Origin: Spirochaetales bacterium
GTDB taxonomy: Bacteria; Spirochaetota; Spirochaetia; SZUA-6; JAFGRV01
Direction: 5' to 3'
DNA: 64,000 bases
Assembly: GCA_016930085.1 (NCBI GenBank)
Contig: JAFGHO010000124.1
Span: 1-64,000 of the forward strand
In this document: one piece after another, positions 37,030 through 46,138 of the stretch
How the letters are laid out: the number at the start of each line of letters is the position of its first letter
How positions within the stretch are numbered: the stretch's first letter is position 1
Notes under the pieces: model-generated
Databases searched by the model: none
Seen by the model: the letters and a program-made list of their open reading frames with translations, nothing else
What the model was told of the DNA's origin: nothing
Position numbers and translations under genes: made by a program

Positions 37030-38016
37030 TTACCGCTTTCTGAATACGGTATCCGGTTCATTTACCGGATAGAGGGGACGGCCGCCCCGAAGCACTGCGG
37101 CGACGTTTTCCGCCGCCTTTCGCTTCAATTCGACGAGGGATTCTTCGCTGTAATAGGCCATGTGTGAGGAAAGGACCGCGTTATCGAGTGTTAAAAGCGG
37201 CGAATCGGGAGGTATCGGTTCTTCACGGAAGACATCCAGTCCCGCACCGCCGAGTTTTCCCGAGAGAAGGGCTTCCGTCAGCGCGTCTTGATCTATCACA
37301 CGGCCACGTGAAGTATTGACGAGAATCGCCCCCTGTTTCATTACCGGGAATTCGTCCGTACCGATAAGCCCGCGCGTTTCTTCGGTAAGCGGGACATGGA
37401 TGGATATATAGTCCGACCGTGAAAGGAGTTCTTCAAGGGTAACGGGAATACAACCCCCGTTACTGATAATCCCGGGTTCGACGTAGGGGTCGTATACGAG
37501 AATTTCCGAAAGACCGAAAAAACCGATTTTTCGTGCAACGGTACGTGCGATCCTGCCGAAACCGATAAGTCCCAAAATTCTTCCCTTTATCCTGAAAAGG
37601 CGCACTTCCTTATGGATGTTCCATGCGCCGGATTTTACCCGCATATCGGTGTAAGGGATACGGCGAATAGCTGAAAGGAGAAGGGCGATCGTGTGATCCG
37701 AGGTGTCCTCCACGCAGTAGTCCGGCACGTTCGCGACCCAGATCCCCCGCCGTGCCGCCGCTTCGATGTCCACATTGTCATAGCCGACACCATAACGGGA
37801 GATAACCCTGCATTGGGAAAACCGGCGTATCGCGGGTTCCCGGAGGGGACAAAGATTGACGAGGAGCCCCTGAGATGAAAGAATTTCACCGGCAAACTCA
37901 TCGTCTTTAGTATAATCGTATATTTTCAGAACGGCGCCCGCCGGTTTGAGAACCGCTTCTTCTTCCCCGTATGAAGAGAATCTGTTGTCGGTAACTGAAA
38001 CGATGAGTTTTTCCAT
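37030..38016 (-). CDS. D-isomer-specific 2-hydroxyacid dehydrogenase
   Basis: A 328-residue NAD-dependent dehydrogenase. The Rossmann motif GLIGFGRIARTVARKIG lies near residue 150. Catalytic residues are seen in VNTSRGRVIDQDAL (Arg), VFREEP (Glu) and SSHMAYYSEES (His). The VANVPDYCVEDTSDHTIALL segment is typical of the CtBP/SerA-like branch. The substrate could be 3-phosphoglycerate or another 2-hydroxyacid; no serine-pathway gene is nearby. It stands alone on the minus strand, upstream of the sigma factor gene. Confidence 0.9.
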   Translation of the reverse strand: MEKLIVSVTDNRFSSYGEEEAVLKPAGAVLKIYDYTKDDEFAGEILSSQGLLVNLCPLREPAIRRFSQCRVISRYGVGYDNVDIEAAARRGIWVANVPDYCVEDTSDHTIALLLSAIRRIPYTDMRVKSGAWNIHKEVRLFRIKGRILGLIGFGRIARTVARKIGFFGLSEILVYDPYVEPGIISNGGCIPVTLEELLSRSDYISIHVPLTEETRGLIGTDEFPVMKQGAILVNTSRGRVIDQDALTEALLSGKLGGAGLDVFREEPIPPDSPLLTLDNAVLSSHMAYYSEESLVELKRKAAENVAAVLRGGRPLYPVNEPDTVFRKR

Positions 38017-38173
38017 ATTAATCGTGATTATCTCATTAATTGACCTATTCGTCTATTTCCTCAAAATGCCGCCCTGCGTGTTTTTCAGCCCTTGTTAGCG
38101 TCATTATTGCGAGTTTACCCGACAATTGTCGTATTACGGATGTTTTTAATGCTTTTACCGTGATCCTCCGGAA

Positions 38174-40375
38174 TCAGTCGGATTCGGTCGTACCTCCTCC
38201 GCTTGACCGCCATACGATATACGCAACCATCAAAAATACGAGTTTTTTGGGGGGATCGGGATGGTTTCTGAGGACGTTCAAAAAATAAAATGACGGCCCG
38301 TTTCCGCTTTCAGGCAGGTTTTTAAGTACGAGAGAAAGGCCTTCTGTGCATGTAAGAACGAATCCCTCTTCGATTATTCGTTTCAGGGTGATGCGGGCGT
38401 CATCATACGGTTTATCATGGACAGCTTTTTTATCGATTGTTTCGGAAAGCAGGATACGGGCCCTTTCCCCGCTCTGGAGAAACAGCCGGTAAAGCGGATA
38501 AAAAAAGGAACCGAATCCGATGATTCCGGAAACGGCGAGGATGATTTCGTCCTGTATGAACGGACGAAGCCCCGAACACATTTTTTTCAGCAGGGCTTCG
38601 ATTGAGGGAACGTGCCGGTAGCGTTCGAGTGCAAGGGCCCCGTGAATGATGAGCCGGGGATTATCCGATTCGGTGATTATCGTTTCGATGGCCGCGATGC
38701 TTTTTCTGTCTTCAAGTCTGGCCAGCGCCGTCATGGCTTTTCCCGAAAGGTAACAATCACCCGACCGGAGTGAGTTTCTCAATACCGGCACCGCCTTTTT
38801 TACCATTTTTTTGCCGAGGATTTTCGCTGCCAGAAACGCCGTTGTAAACTCATGTCTCGCCACTTCTTTAATCAAAGCGGCGGCAATGGTGTCGGTAATC
38901 GGAAACCTGCCGAGGGCGTTCAGTGTTTCCGCCCGAACGGAAAAACGGGGCGATTCGAGCCGCCGGAGGAGTTCGGCCACCGACAATCCGGATGGTTTTC
39001 CGCCAAGGGCCTTTATCGCGTCCCGTTCCGCGGTGATTGTTTCCGATTTTTGAAGTCGGTTCAATATACCGATGACATTCCAGTCCCTGGGTGAGAAAAT
39101 GACGGAAAAAGCGTCTTTAATCGAATACGCTCCCTGCCTGTCCAGGCGGAGAATCAGTATATTCACTAAAAGGGAAAGGACAAGCAGTCCCCCAAAATAA
39201 ATTCTGAACACATCGGGAGAGCTTATCGTTGGAACAGCCTCGATACCGTCGAGGAGGAGACCGCCCAAAACAGATCCGGCAGAGGCGGAAAGGCCCATCG
39301 ATATCTGGTAGACGGCGCCGAGATCGAGCCGTTCGTCTTCCGTAATCGTTGAAAAAAAATAGACAAGACCCGCGTTATTGAGTCCCGATTCACCGAACCG
39401 GAAGAAGAAAAAAAGAAGGCCCGCATAAGCGGAAAAAACAAACGGGTGAAGCAGGACGGGGGCTGCGCATGAAATACCCGAGACCAGGGTAATAAACAGC
39501 GAATAGAAGAAATAAAGCGGCTTTGCCCCAAGCCGGTCAAGGAGAAAGACGCTGGCAAGAGCCATAACAATGGCGCCGAGGGAACCCGCCACGATGAAAT
39601 AAACGATGACGCTGTCCGGTTGTCTGTAGACGTGTTTCATAAAAACGATAAGAAACGGACCGATCATGGCGGTGACAAAAAAAAGGGAGAGATGGGACGC
39701 CATAAACCTTCTGAAATCCTTCCGCCGGAACGCATTTGAAAATGCCCGGCGCAGCGAACCGGTATTCAGCATGATATGGGTATTACGAGGTTCAGGGATG
39801 CGTAGAAGGATAATGGAAGAAACAATCCCCGTTGCGATGCCGGCCCCGATGAAGACGGTATACATGCCCAATGACGCGTCCTTGCCGAGAAGAAGGGCGA
39901 TGGCGATATTGACGGCGATCGATGCCAGGTGGTTCGCCAGCGCGAGCCGGGAAAAGAAAGAGCCGCGGTCTTTTTCCGTGGCCAGACTCCCGATAATAGG
40001 ATTGTACGCGGTAACGGCGATGCCTCGGGCTACATTGAACGTGAAAACACCGGTACTGCACAGTATCAGTGCCAATGCCGGATTTCCAGAGGCCCCGGCG
40101 AGGGGTGTGAAAAGAAGCGGGATCATGCAAAGATACCGGACCAGCATGAATCCCCCCATAAGCCCGATCATGCCGAAGCGCGGGGCCAGTTTTCTCCCGA
40201 TCAACGGCATAAGATAGGATATATAGAGGAATGATGAGAGAACGCCGATCAGGATGTTTCCCGCCCCGAGTTTCAACGCGAAAAGGGTGATGATGTTCCC
40301 GCTGAGAAGGAAAAAGGAGACAGCATTAATGACCATATATAACGTGAATTGTTTTCTTTCTTTTCTGTTTCCCAC
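38174..40375 (-). CDS. MFS transporter fused to HEAT-like repeats
   Basis: A 733-residue protein from a GTG at 40375, chosen because AGGAGG lies eight bases upstream; a longer frame begins with TTG at 40429. The N-terminal part (about 10-420) has about 12 membrane segments of a major facilitator transporter (FFLLSGNIITLFALKLG, VTAYNPIIGSLATEKDRG). The C-terminal cytosolic part (about 450-690) has HEAT-like helical repeats (VAELLRRLESPRFSVRAETL, NALGRFP, and AVPVLRNSLRSGDCYLSGKA). Substrate unknown. HEAT repeats suggest a protein-binding or regulatory role. Confidence 0.85.
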   Translation of the reverse strand: MGNRKERKQFTLYMVINAVSFFLLSGNIITLFALKLGAGNILIGVLSSFLYISYLMPLIGRKLAPRFGMIGLMGGFMLVRYLCMIPLLFTPLAGASGNPALALILCSTGVFTFNVARGIAVTAYNPIIGSLATEKDRGSFFSRLALANHLASIAVNIAIALLLGKDASLGMYTVFIGAGIATGIVSSIILLRIPEPRNTHIMLNTGSLRRAFSNAFRRKDFRRFMASHLSLFFVTAMIGPFLIVFMKHVYRQPDSVIVYFIVAGSLGAIVMALASVFLLDRLGAKPLYFFYSLFITLVSGISCAAPVLLHPFVFSAYAGLLFFFFRFGESGLNNAGLVYFFSTITEDERLDLGAVYQISMGLSASAGSVLGGLLLDGIEAVPTISSPDVFRIYFGGLLVLSLLVNILILRLDRQGAYSIKDAFSVIFSPRDWNVIGILNRLQKSETITAERDAIKALGGKPSGLSVAELLRRLESPRFSVRAETLNALGRFPITDTIAAALIKEVARHEFTTAFLAAKILGKKMVKKAVPVLRNSLRSGDCYLSGKAMTALARLEDRKSIAAIETIITESDNPRLIIHGALALERYRHVPSIEALLKKMCSGLRPFIQDEIILAVSGIIGFGSFFYPLYRLFLQSGERARILLSETIDKKAVHDKPYDDARITLKRIIEEGFVLTCTEGLSLVLKNLPESGNGPSFYFLNVLRNHPDPPKKLVFLMVAYIVWRSSGGGTTESD

Positions 40376-40506
40376 CGATTCATCCTCCTGTCCCGGCCGG
40401 TATATCATGCGGGATGATGTCATCTTCAATGTATAATAACATATACCGATTGCACAATCATCCCTTCATTAATCGCGGGACCGGGAGTAAAAATTGAATA
40501 AAAAAC

Positions 40507-40535
40507 TTGAATTTCGGATTTTCTGATATTATATT
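40507..40535 (+). promoter_or_regulatory. Sigma-70-type promoter of the giant surface-protein operon
   Basis: TTGAAT at 40507-40512, a 17-base spacer and TATATT at 40530-40535. Transcription from about 40542 would give a leader of about 130 bases containing the hairpin at 40574-40612. Confidence 0.6.
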
Positions 40536-40573
40536 TATCTAAGAGATTAGTAATAAACCAAAAAAAATCTGAG

Positions 40574-40612
40574 AAAAAGTGCAGAGGAAGGAGCCTTATG
40601 CACTTTTTTTTT
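40574..40612 (+). terminator. Intrinsic terminator/attenuator in the leader
   Basis: A perfect 10-bp stem, AAAAAGTGCA (40574-40583) with TGCACTTTTT (40599-40608), and a T run to 40612. The loop holds AGGAAGGAG and the right arm overlaps an ATG. It lies between the promoter and the first giant gene in the same direction, so it would act as an attenuator. Confidence 0.7.
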
Positions 40613-40678
40613 GCTGCCTGCGAAAAAGAGGACGGATTGATGGATTTTCCATCAGTTAAGGGGGGTTACCATGAATAG
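40598..40678 (+). CDS. Possible 26-residue leader peptide
   Basis: The ATG at 40598 is preceded five bases away by AGGAAGGAG, a very strong ribosome-binding site. The frame reads MHFFFAACEKEDGLM and ends at TAG 40676-40678, overlapping the next start codon (40671) by 8 bases. The start codon lies in the terminator stem. Overlap with the giant gene suggests translational coupling. It may be fortuitous; there is no homology evidence. Confidence 0.4.
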   Translation: MHFFFAACEKEDGLMDFPSVKGGYHE

Positions 40679-43600
40679 ATTTTACCTTTCTCTTTTTTTT
40701 ATTATTATCGCTATGTTTTTCATCACCTCATGCGAGCTTTTCGAACCGGGGCTTGGCGACAAGGTGGATATCAATCCGCCTTTTCTGTTCGTCTCCAGCC
40801 ACTCAAACGGTGAGTATGTCAGCGGAATCGTCACATTGAGCGGAAACTTCGAGGAAGACAAAGAAACCTCGCGTGTTCAGGTTTCCGTTGACGGGGGCGT
40901 GACGTTTATCGATGCCGCGCTCAACAATAAAAAGAAAACGTGGAGCTGTGAGGTCGATACGACCGCATATCTCGATGGTGAAAAGGATGTCGTTTTCATT
41001 ATCACCGACTCATCGGGAAAAACCACGCAAAAGAACATACTTCTCTATTTCGACAACACGCCGCCTTTAATCGTGGTCAATGTTCCGCTTGTTTACGGCG
41101 GAGACGCCTCCTACTACGGAACGGTTGCAATTAAAGGGGAGGCGGCTGATACCTTTGGCATTAAAAACATCACGATCACCCTGCAGGATTTGACCCAGGA
41201 GGTCGCGGACGGAAGAAACAGCTGGTCGTATTATTTTGACAGCATTTCATATGTTCCCGCGCAGGGAAGTTATTCGTTTTCGATCACCGCAGAAGACAAT
41301 GCGGGTAATACCTCGACTGATTTTTATCATTATGCCGATGTCAAGACGGCAAACAGCGGGGATGCGATGTCGATCGAAGACCTTTTCAAGATATATTCGG
41401 GCGAAGTATCGAATCCGACGATGGAGGATTTCCTCGCTAACGAAGGCAAGACCTCCATATCGTATAATTTCGATCAGGATCTCGATAAACCTACGATAGA
41501 AATATATAACCCGTCGGAAGACTCGATTCCGGAAGAAAACGTCGTGTCGGGTAACGCGAGATTAAGCGGTAAAATCATCGATGAAAACGGGGTAAAGGCT
41601 GGATCGACTGAAATCTACATCATCAAAGACGGTGAATCCGTTCCCGAGGTCGATTGGGAAGGGGCCGATGAAACGAATCCGGGAACCGAATCGGTAAGCT
41701 GGAGTTATATTCTGGACGGCCTCGCCGACGGCCAGTACTCACTGCGCGTGCGGGCGGAAGATGAAAACGGCAATCAGCGGACGACCGACCCCGCGGTCGG
41801 TTTTATCGTCGATTCCGGGGCCCCGACGATTACGGTGGAGCAGCCGACACAGGGCGCCTATATCAACGGTAACTTCACAATTTCCGGGACAGCGGTCGAT
41901 CTTCAGGGGATCGAGCAAGTCGAGGTCAGTCTCGACGACGGCGATACCTACGAACTCGCTACCCTCATCGGGGATGACTGGAGTTATAACGTGACCGATC
42001 CCGATGAAGGATCCATACTCATCAAGGTCAAGGCGACCGAGGATACGATCGAAAAGAAAAAGGCATATTACAATCTCCAGGTAATCGTGGATAGAACCCT
42101 GCCCGAAATCACCTTCCTCAATCCGCAGTATTCGAGTACGGTCAACGGGCTTGTTCTGATCAAGGGGGTTTCGTCCGACAACACCCAGATCACGGACGTA
42201 AAACTCCGGATTGGAGAAAGCCCCAGCCAGCTTACGATGACGAACAAATACAACTGGGAGTACGAGATCGACAGCCAGAGTTACGCGGACGACGAGTACG
42301 CGGAGGAGGAACCGGGATCGCCGGGGGTGTGGCGGCTTTATGTGACCGCGCAGGTCACCGACAAGGCGGGCAACGTCAGGACCAAAGACGATTACTATTT
42401 CCTTATCGATAACGACATGGACAAACCGAACGTGACCATCCTCTCGCCCCAGGAAGGGGCGAATATCGGGGGTTCCACCCTGGTAACGGGGACGGCCTTC
42501 GACGATGACAGCCTTTATGGGGTGTATATGAGTATCGACCTCGATAACGACGGCTTTTTTACCCATCAGTACGATTTGAACGGGGACCTGGATACCGGGT
42601 ACCTGGACGGCACGATCGTCGATCTTCCCATCGGGAATACCGGCGACAGGTTCGAGGATGAAACGAAATGGTATCCGGTCGAAGACGGGATCATCACATG
42701 GAAACAGACACTCAACTCGGACGGCGAGCTCTATCATGTCACGGGCGGCCATAACGGCGATATAACGGTCAGGGTCGTCGCCGTGGATACAAAGGACGGG
42801 GGGATTTCTCCTTCGGTCAAGGGAAACGCCCGTGTGCTTTCCTTCCGTTTTGACGATACGATACCCGGTTTCGAGAGTTTAAACCATTCCTCCGGTTCGT
42901 ATGTAAAAGGCGAGTTTCACCTCACCGGAAGGGTGACCGACGACACGAGGGTCGACAAGCTGGATATCAGCTATGACGGCGGACTCAGCTGGTCGTCGGT
43001 GGCCACCCCCTATCTCGCGACGTACGACTTCGATATCACGGTTGACACCGAAACAATCAACAGCGGCGAGTTCGACGATTCAAGCGGCATACTCTACCTC
43101 AGGCTGCGAGCGGAGGATAACACCGGTTTCAGGAAACTGCAGCTGATCGATTTTAATGTGGATAACAGTTATCCCGAAAATACGGCCTATACGGGGGCGT
43201 CAAGCGATATTCACGGTTCTAGTGTTTACGCACTCATGCAGGGAGAAGCGGAGGATTCCGGGGCGGTCAGCGGCATAAAGGAGATACATGTCTATTTTAT
43301 TCGGGGCGGCTTGGTGTTCAATCCGAAGGTATACGACAGCTCGACCGCTATCGGGACCTTCGATTTCGGCGACGGAAACGGAAACGTTCCCTATACGAGT
43401 AACACAACCTACAAGATCGTGATCGACGACAAAAACGAGTTCGGAAACGATACGGGACCGAACGGGGACAACGACGGGTACCCGGAGTCACTCTCCCTTT
43501 CGGGTTCGACGATGAACTGGTGGGCGACATTTACATCGGCCAATATCCCGGACGGGGAAATCGACATTCATTATGTGATTTTCGATAACGCCCTGAATGG

Positions 43601-46127
43601 TACCCATTATTCATTTACCGGCTGTATCAAGAATTACAAGCCCCAGATCAATGGCATTACCGTGGGAAGCGACGTCGATTTCAGCAACACGGTCGACGGC
43701 GACGAGCAGAGTACCTATAACAACACGATCTATTCGTCCGGTAACAGATTCAAGGCGCGAAACAGGTTCTACCTTGAGATCGATGCCGAGGATACGGGAG
43801 GAACGATTCCAGGCATTGCCGATTATGAGTTTTTTCATGAAACAACCTCGCTTCAGAGCGGCTCGTCTCCCGTTCTCGATATTTCGCTTTCTTCATATTC
43901 GGATCAGGATACCTATTTTACCTGCATGATCACCGACAATGACGATATCGAAGTCACGACCATGACGGTCTGGGTCACATTCGACAAGGACGATGAGGAA
44001 GATCCGGTGATCGTTATCGACGATCTCGATACGGATGACGACGGGGACCCGTCGGAACACATCGTCGACGGGCATATCGAACTTCCCGGAAACAGCGTCT
44101 ACGACAATTCTCCCCAGGATGCCGATGTCAGCGGTACCATTCTCATGACGGGGAGCGCGTCGGACAACCACAGGATCAGTACGATTTCCCTTACCCTTGA
44201 CGGAACAGGTTCGGGTCTCGTTATCGCGGAATGGGTGGGAAACATGCTTCAACCGGCCGATCTCGATATCGACGGCTTCAGGGACGATGAGAATTTTAAG
44301 ATCCTCACACAGTCGCTGACCGCTTCCGACGGGCATGAGATTACATGGTCGTACACATGGGATACCACTACGGTCACCAATGCCGCGGGTCCGGATATAC
44401 GGGCCACATTCGCTGTAAACGATCCTTATGCGAACAGCAGTAATTCGTACTGTGATTACGATGTCGTTCCTTATATATCGAGCATCTCGAACGCCTCCGG
44501 ATACGGGCTTTCGATCGATGTGCTCCGAAGTTCGACAGGCAAGTATTCGATCGATTACGACCTCAATTCGAATCCATCCAATTATTTTATCGTGTCCGGC
44601 TACAATCTTGGTGGACCGAATAATGTTAGAATATCCTCCGCGCCCATTACATCGCCTTCCGGGCTGGATATTACCGGAAACATCACAGGAACACCCACGC
44701 AGACGCAGCTGAGAATCCGGAAACAGATAACCCGGTCCGGGTACCTGACCGTATTCATCAACGGTGTCCCGACTCTCAATAACATGAACGCGGACACGGA
44801 CAATAACCTCGAGTCCGAGGTCAATATGCCGAGGACGACGCAGTGGAAAGACGACCGGTATCTCCATGTGTGGGACACGACCGAAGTCATGAGCAGTGTG
44901 GGAAATCAGACCTTCTATTATCCGGACATGTACATGGCCGGAGATCAGCCGATATTCTCCTACTGCAATGACAATAACGGCTATACCTACATTACGACCG
45001 GCGATTCCGCTTCTACCTCTCTCGTCGGCAGGTGGTTCGAGCGGCAGACGGCGATCGCGCGGAACAGCGACAATACATACTACATCGTCTCATCGGAAGA
45101 CGCCTTTTCCGGGAATGCTATCGGATATCTGCAGTTGAACTACAACAACAAACAGGGGGGTGCCAGGATCGATGATTCATACGCCGGCGTCAATGGCGTA
45201 ATCGAACTGGCCGGGTCCGACTGGGACGGCACGGTAAACGGCGGATCCGGAGACAGCAGGCAGCTGAACCGCTTCAAATATCCGAACATCATCGTCGAAG
45301 GCACGGATTCGGCAACACAGGTCTATATCAGCTACTACGACTCACACCCCGCACGTGAACAGATCCAGTTCTTTTCTTTCCAGACAACGGGCGATACCTC
45401 GGACAACCTCAATGAACCGACCCGCGATTACCGGATTGCCTCCAATGGGAATCTCGCCATTCCTGGAACATCGGGCAACTCGAGCGCGTACACCGCGATG
45501 ACAAAGATCGGCGGGGATATCGCGATCGCGTATTACGATCAGACCGCTTCAAATCTAAAAATTCGGTATTCGTCGAATCACACATCGGGCAACCTTTCCA
45601 ATAGCGGCGCGACATGGACACAGCTTGTGGTCGATTCCACCCCGTTCTGCGGTTCGTATGTCTCTGTAACCAATGACGGAACTTATGTGTACCTTGCCTA
45701 TTATGACGGAGGAAACGCGAATCTCAAGTTCGCGCGGATTACCTGGGCGACGAAAGCGGTCGCCGTCTACACGATCGACGCATATCTCGCTGTCGGTACG
45801 TGGACGGATATAACGGTTATCGACGGGATTGCTTTTCTCTCGTATTATTCGGATTCGTATAATGGAACAAAATATCCGTTACGGGTGGCCTATCCCACGA
45901 CATCCATGGCCTCACTCGACCATGGCGTTCTCGGCGGCGGAACATCGGAAGCATATTCGGGAAATTGGGAAATTATGGCGATACCGGCTTTCACACCTCC
46001 GAAAGGCGGTATGGAACAATTCAACCATACCAATATCGATGAGTACACGAACAATGGACTGGATCTTCCCGTTGTCGGGTGGTTGAGTAATCATATTGAA
46101 TATTCCAAACTCATGCCTAATAATTAA
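40671..46127 (+). CDS. Giant lipoprotein with Ig-like repeats and C-terminal propeller
   Basis: An 1818-residue protein with a lipoprotein signal (IIIAMFFITSC). Residues about 30-1200 hold many Ig-like domains of the big surface-protein type, recognisable by repeated endings such as LADGQYSLRVRAEDENGNQ and by repeated starts such as PTITVEQPTQGAYINGNFTI. Roughly every 90-130 residues a VDNTPP or VDRTLP-like junction recurs. The last 400 residues (about 1410-1810) look like a beta-propeller (IAIAYYDQTASNLKIRY, YVYLAYYDGGNANLKFARI). It is likely exposed at the outer membrane in adhesion or polymer binding. The next gene begins 12 bases later. Confidence 0.85.
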   Translation: MNRFYLSLFFIIIAMFFITSCELFEPGLGDKVDINPPFLFVSSHSNGEYVSGIVTLSGNFEEDKETSRVQVSVDGGVTFIDAALNNKKKTWSCEVDTTAYLDGEKDVVFIITDSSGKTTQKNILLYFDNTPPLIVVNVPLVYGGDASYYGTVAIKGEAADTFGIKNITITLQDLTQEVADGRNSWSYYFDSISYVPAQGSYSFSITAEDNAGNTSTDFYHYADVKTANSGDAMSIEDLFKIYSGEVSNPTMEDFLANEGKTSISYNFDQDLDKPTIEIYNPSEDSIPEENVVSGNARLSGKIIDENGVKAGSTEIYIIKDGESVPEVDWEGADETNPGTESVSWSYILDGLADGQYSLRVRAEDENGNQRTTDPAVGFIVDSGAPTITVEQPTQGAYINGNFTISGTAVDLQGIEQVEVSLDDGDTYELATLIGDDWSYNVTDPDEGSILIKVKATEDTIEKKKAYYNLQVIVDRTLPEITFLNPQYSSTVNGLVLIKGVSSDNTQITDVKLRIGESPSQLTMTNKYNWEYEIDSQSYADDEYAEEEPGSPGVWRLYVTAQVTDKAGNVRTKDDYYFLIDNDMDKPNVTILSPQEGANIGGSTLVTGTAFDDDSLYGVYMSIDLDNDGFFTHQYDLNGDLDTGYLDGTIVDLPIGNTGDRFEDETKWYPVEDGIITWKQTLNSDGELYHVTGGHNGDITVRVVAVDTKDGGISPSVKGNARVLSFRFDDTIPGFESLNHSSGSYVKGEFHLTGRVTDDTRVDKLDISYDGGLSWSSVATPYLATYDFDITVDTETINSGEFDDSSGILYLRLRAEDNTGFRKLQLIDFNVDNSYPENTAYTGASSDIHGSSVYALMQGEAEDSGAVSGIKEIHVYFIRGGLVFNPKVYDSSTAIGTFDFGDGNGNVPYTSNTTYKIVIDDKNEFGNDTGPNGDNDGYPESLSLSGSTMNWWATFTSANIPDGEIDIHYVIFDNALNGTHYSFTGCIKNYKPQINGITVGSDVDFSNTVDGDEQSTYNNTIYSSGNRFKARNRFYLEIDAEDTGGTIPGIADYEFFHETTSLQSGSSPVLDISLSSYSDQDTYFTCMITDNDDIEVTTMTVWVTFDKDDEEDPVIVIDDLDTDDDGDPSEHIVDGHIELPGNSVYDNSPQDADVSGTILMTGSASDNHRISTISLTLDGTGSGLVIAEWVGNMLQPADLDIDGFRDDENFKILTQSLTASDGHEITWSYTWDTTTVTNAAGPDIRATFAVNDPYANSSNSYCDYDVVPYISSISNASGYGLSIDVLRSSTGKYSIDYDLNSNPSNYFIVSGYNLGGPNNVRISSAPITSPSGLDITGNITGTPTQTQLRIRKQITRSGYLTVFINGVPTLNNMNADTDNNLESEVNMPRTTQWKDDRYLHVWDTTEVMSSVGNQTFYYPDMYMAGDQPIFSYCNDNNGYTYITTGDSASTSLVGRWFERQTAIARNSDNTYYIVSSEDAFSGNAIGYLQLNYNNKQGGARIDDSYAGVNGVIELAGSDWDGTVNGGSGDSRQLNRFKYPNIIVEGTDSATQVYISYYDSHPAREQIQFFSFQTTGDTSDNLNEPTRDYRIASNGNLAIPGTSGNSSAYTAMTKIGGDIAIAYYDQTASNLKIRYSSNHTSGNLSNSGATWTQLVVDSTPFCGSYVSVTNDGTYVYLAYYDGGNANLKFARITWATKAVAVYTIDAYLAVGTWTDITVIDGIAFLSYYSDSYNGTKYPLRVAYPTTSMASLDHGVLGGGTSEAYSGNWEIMAIPAFTPPKGGMEQFNHTNIDEYTNNGLDLPVVGWLSNHIEYSKLMPNN

Positions 46128-46138
46128 GAGAGGAGGTC

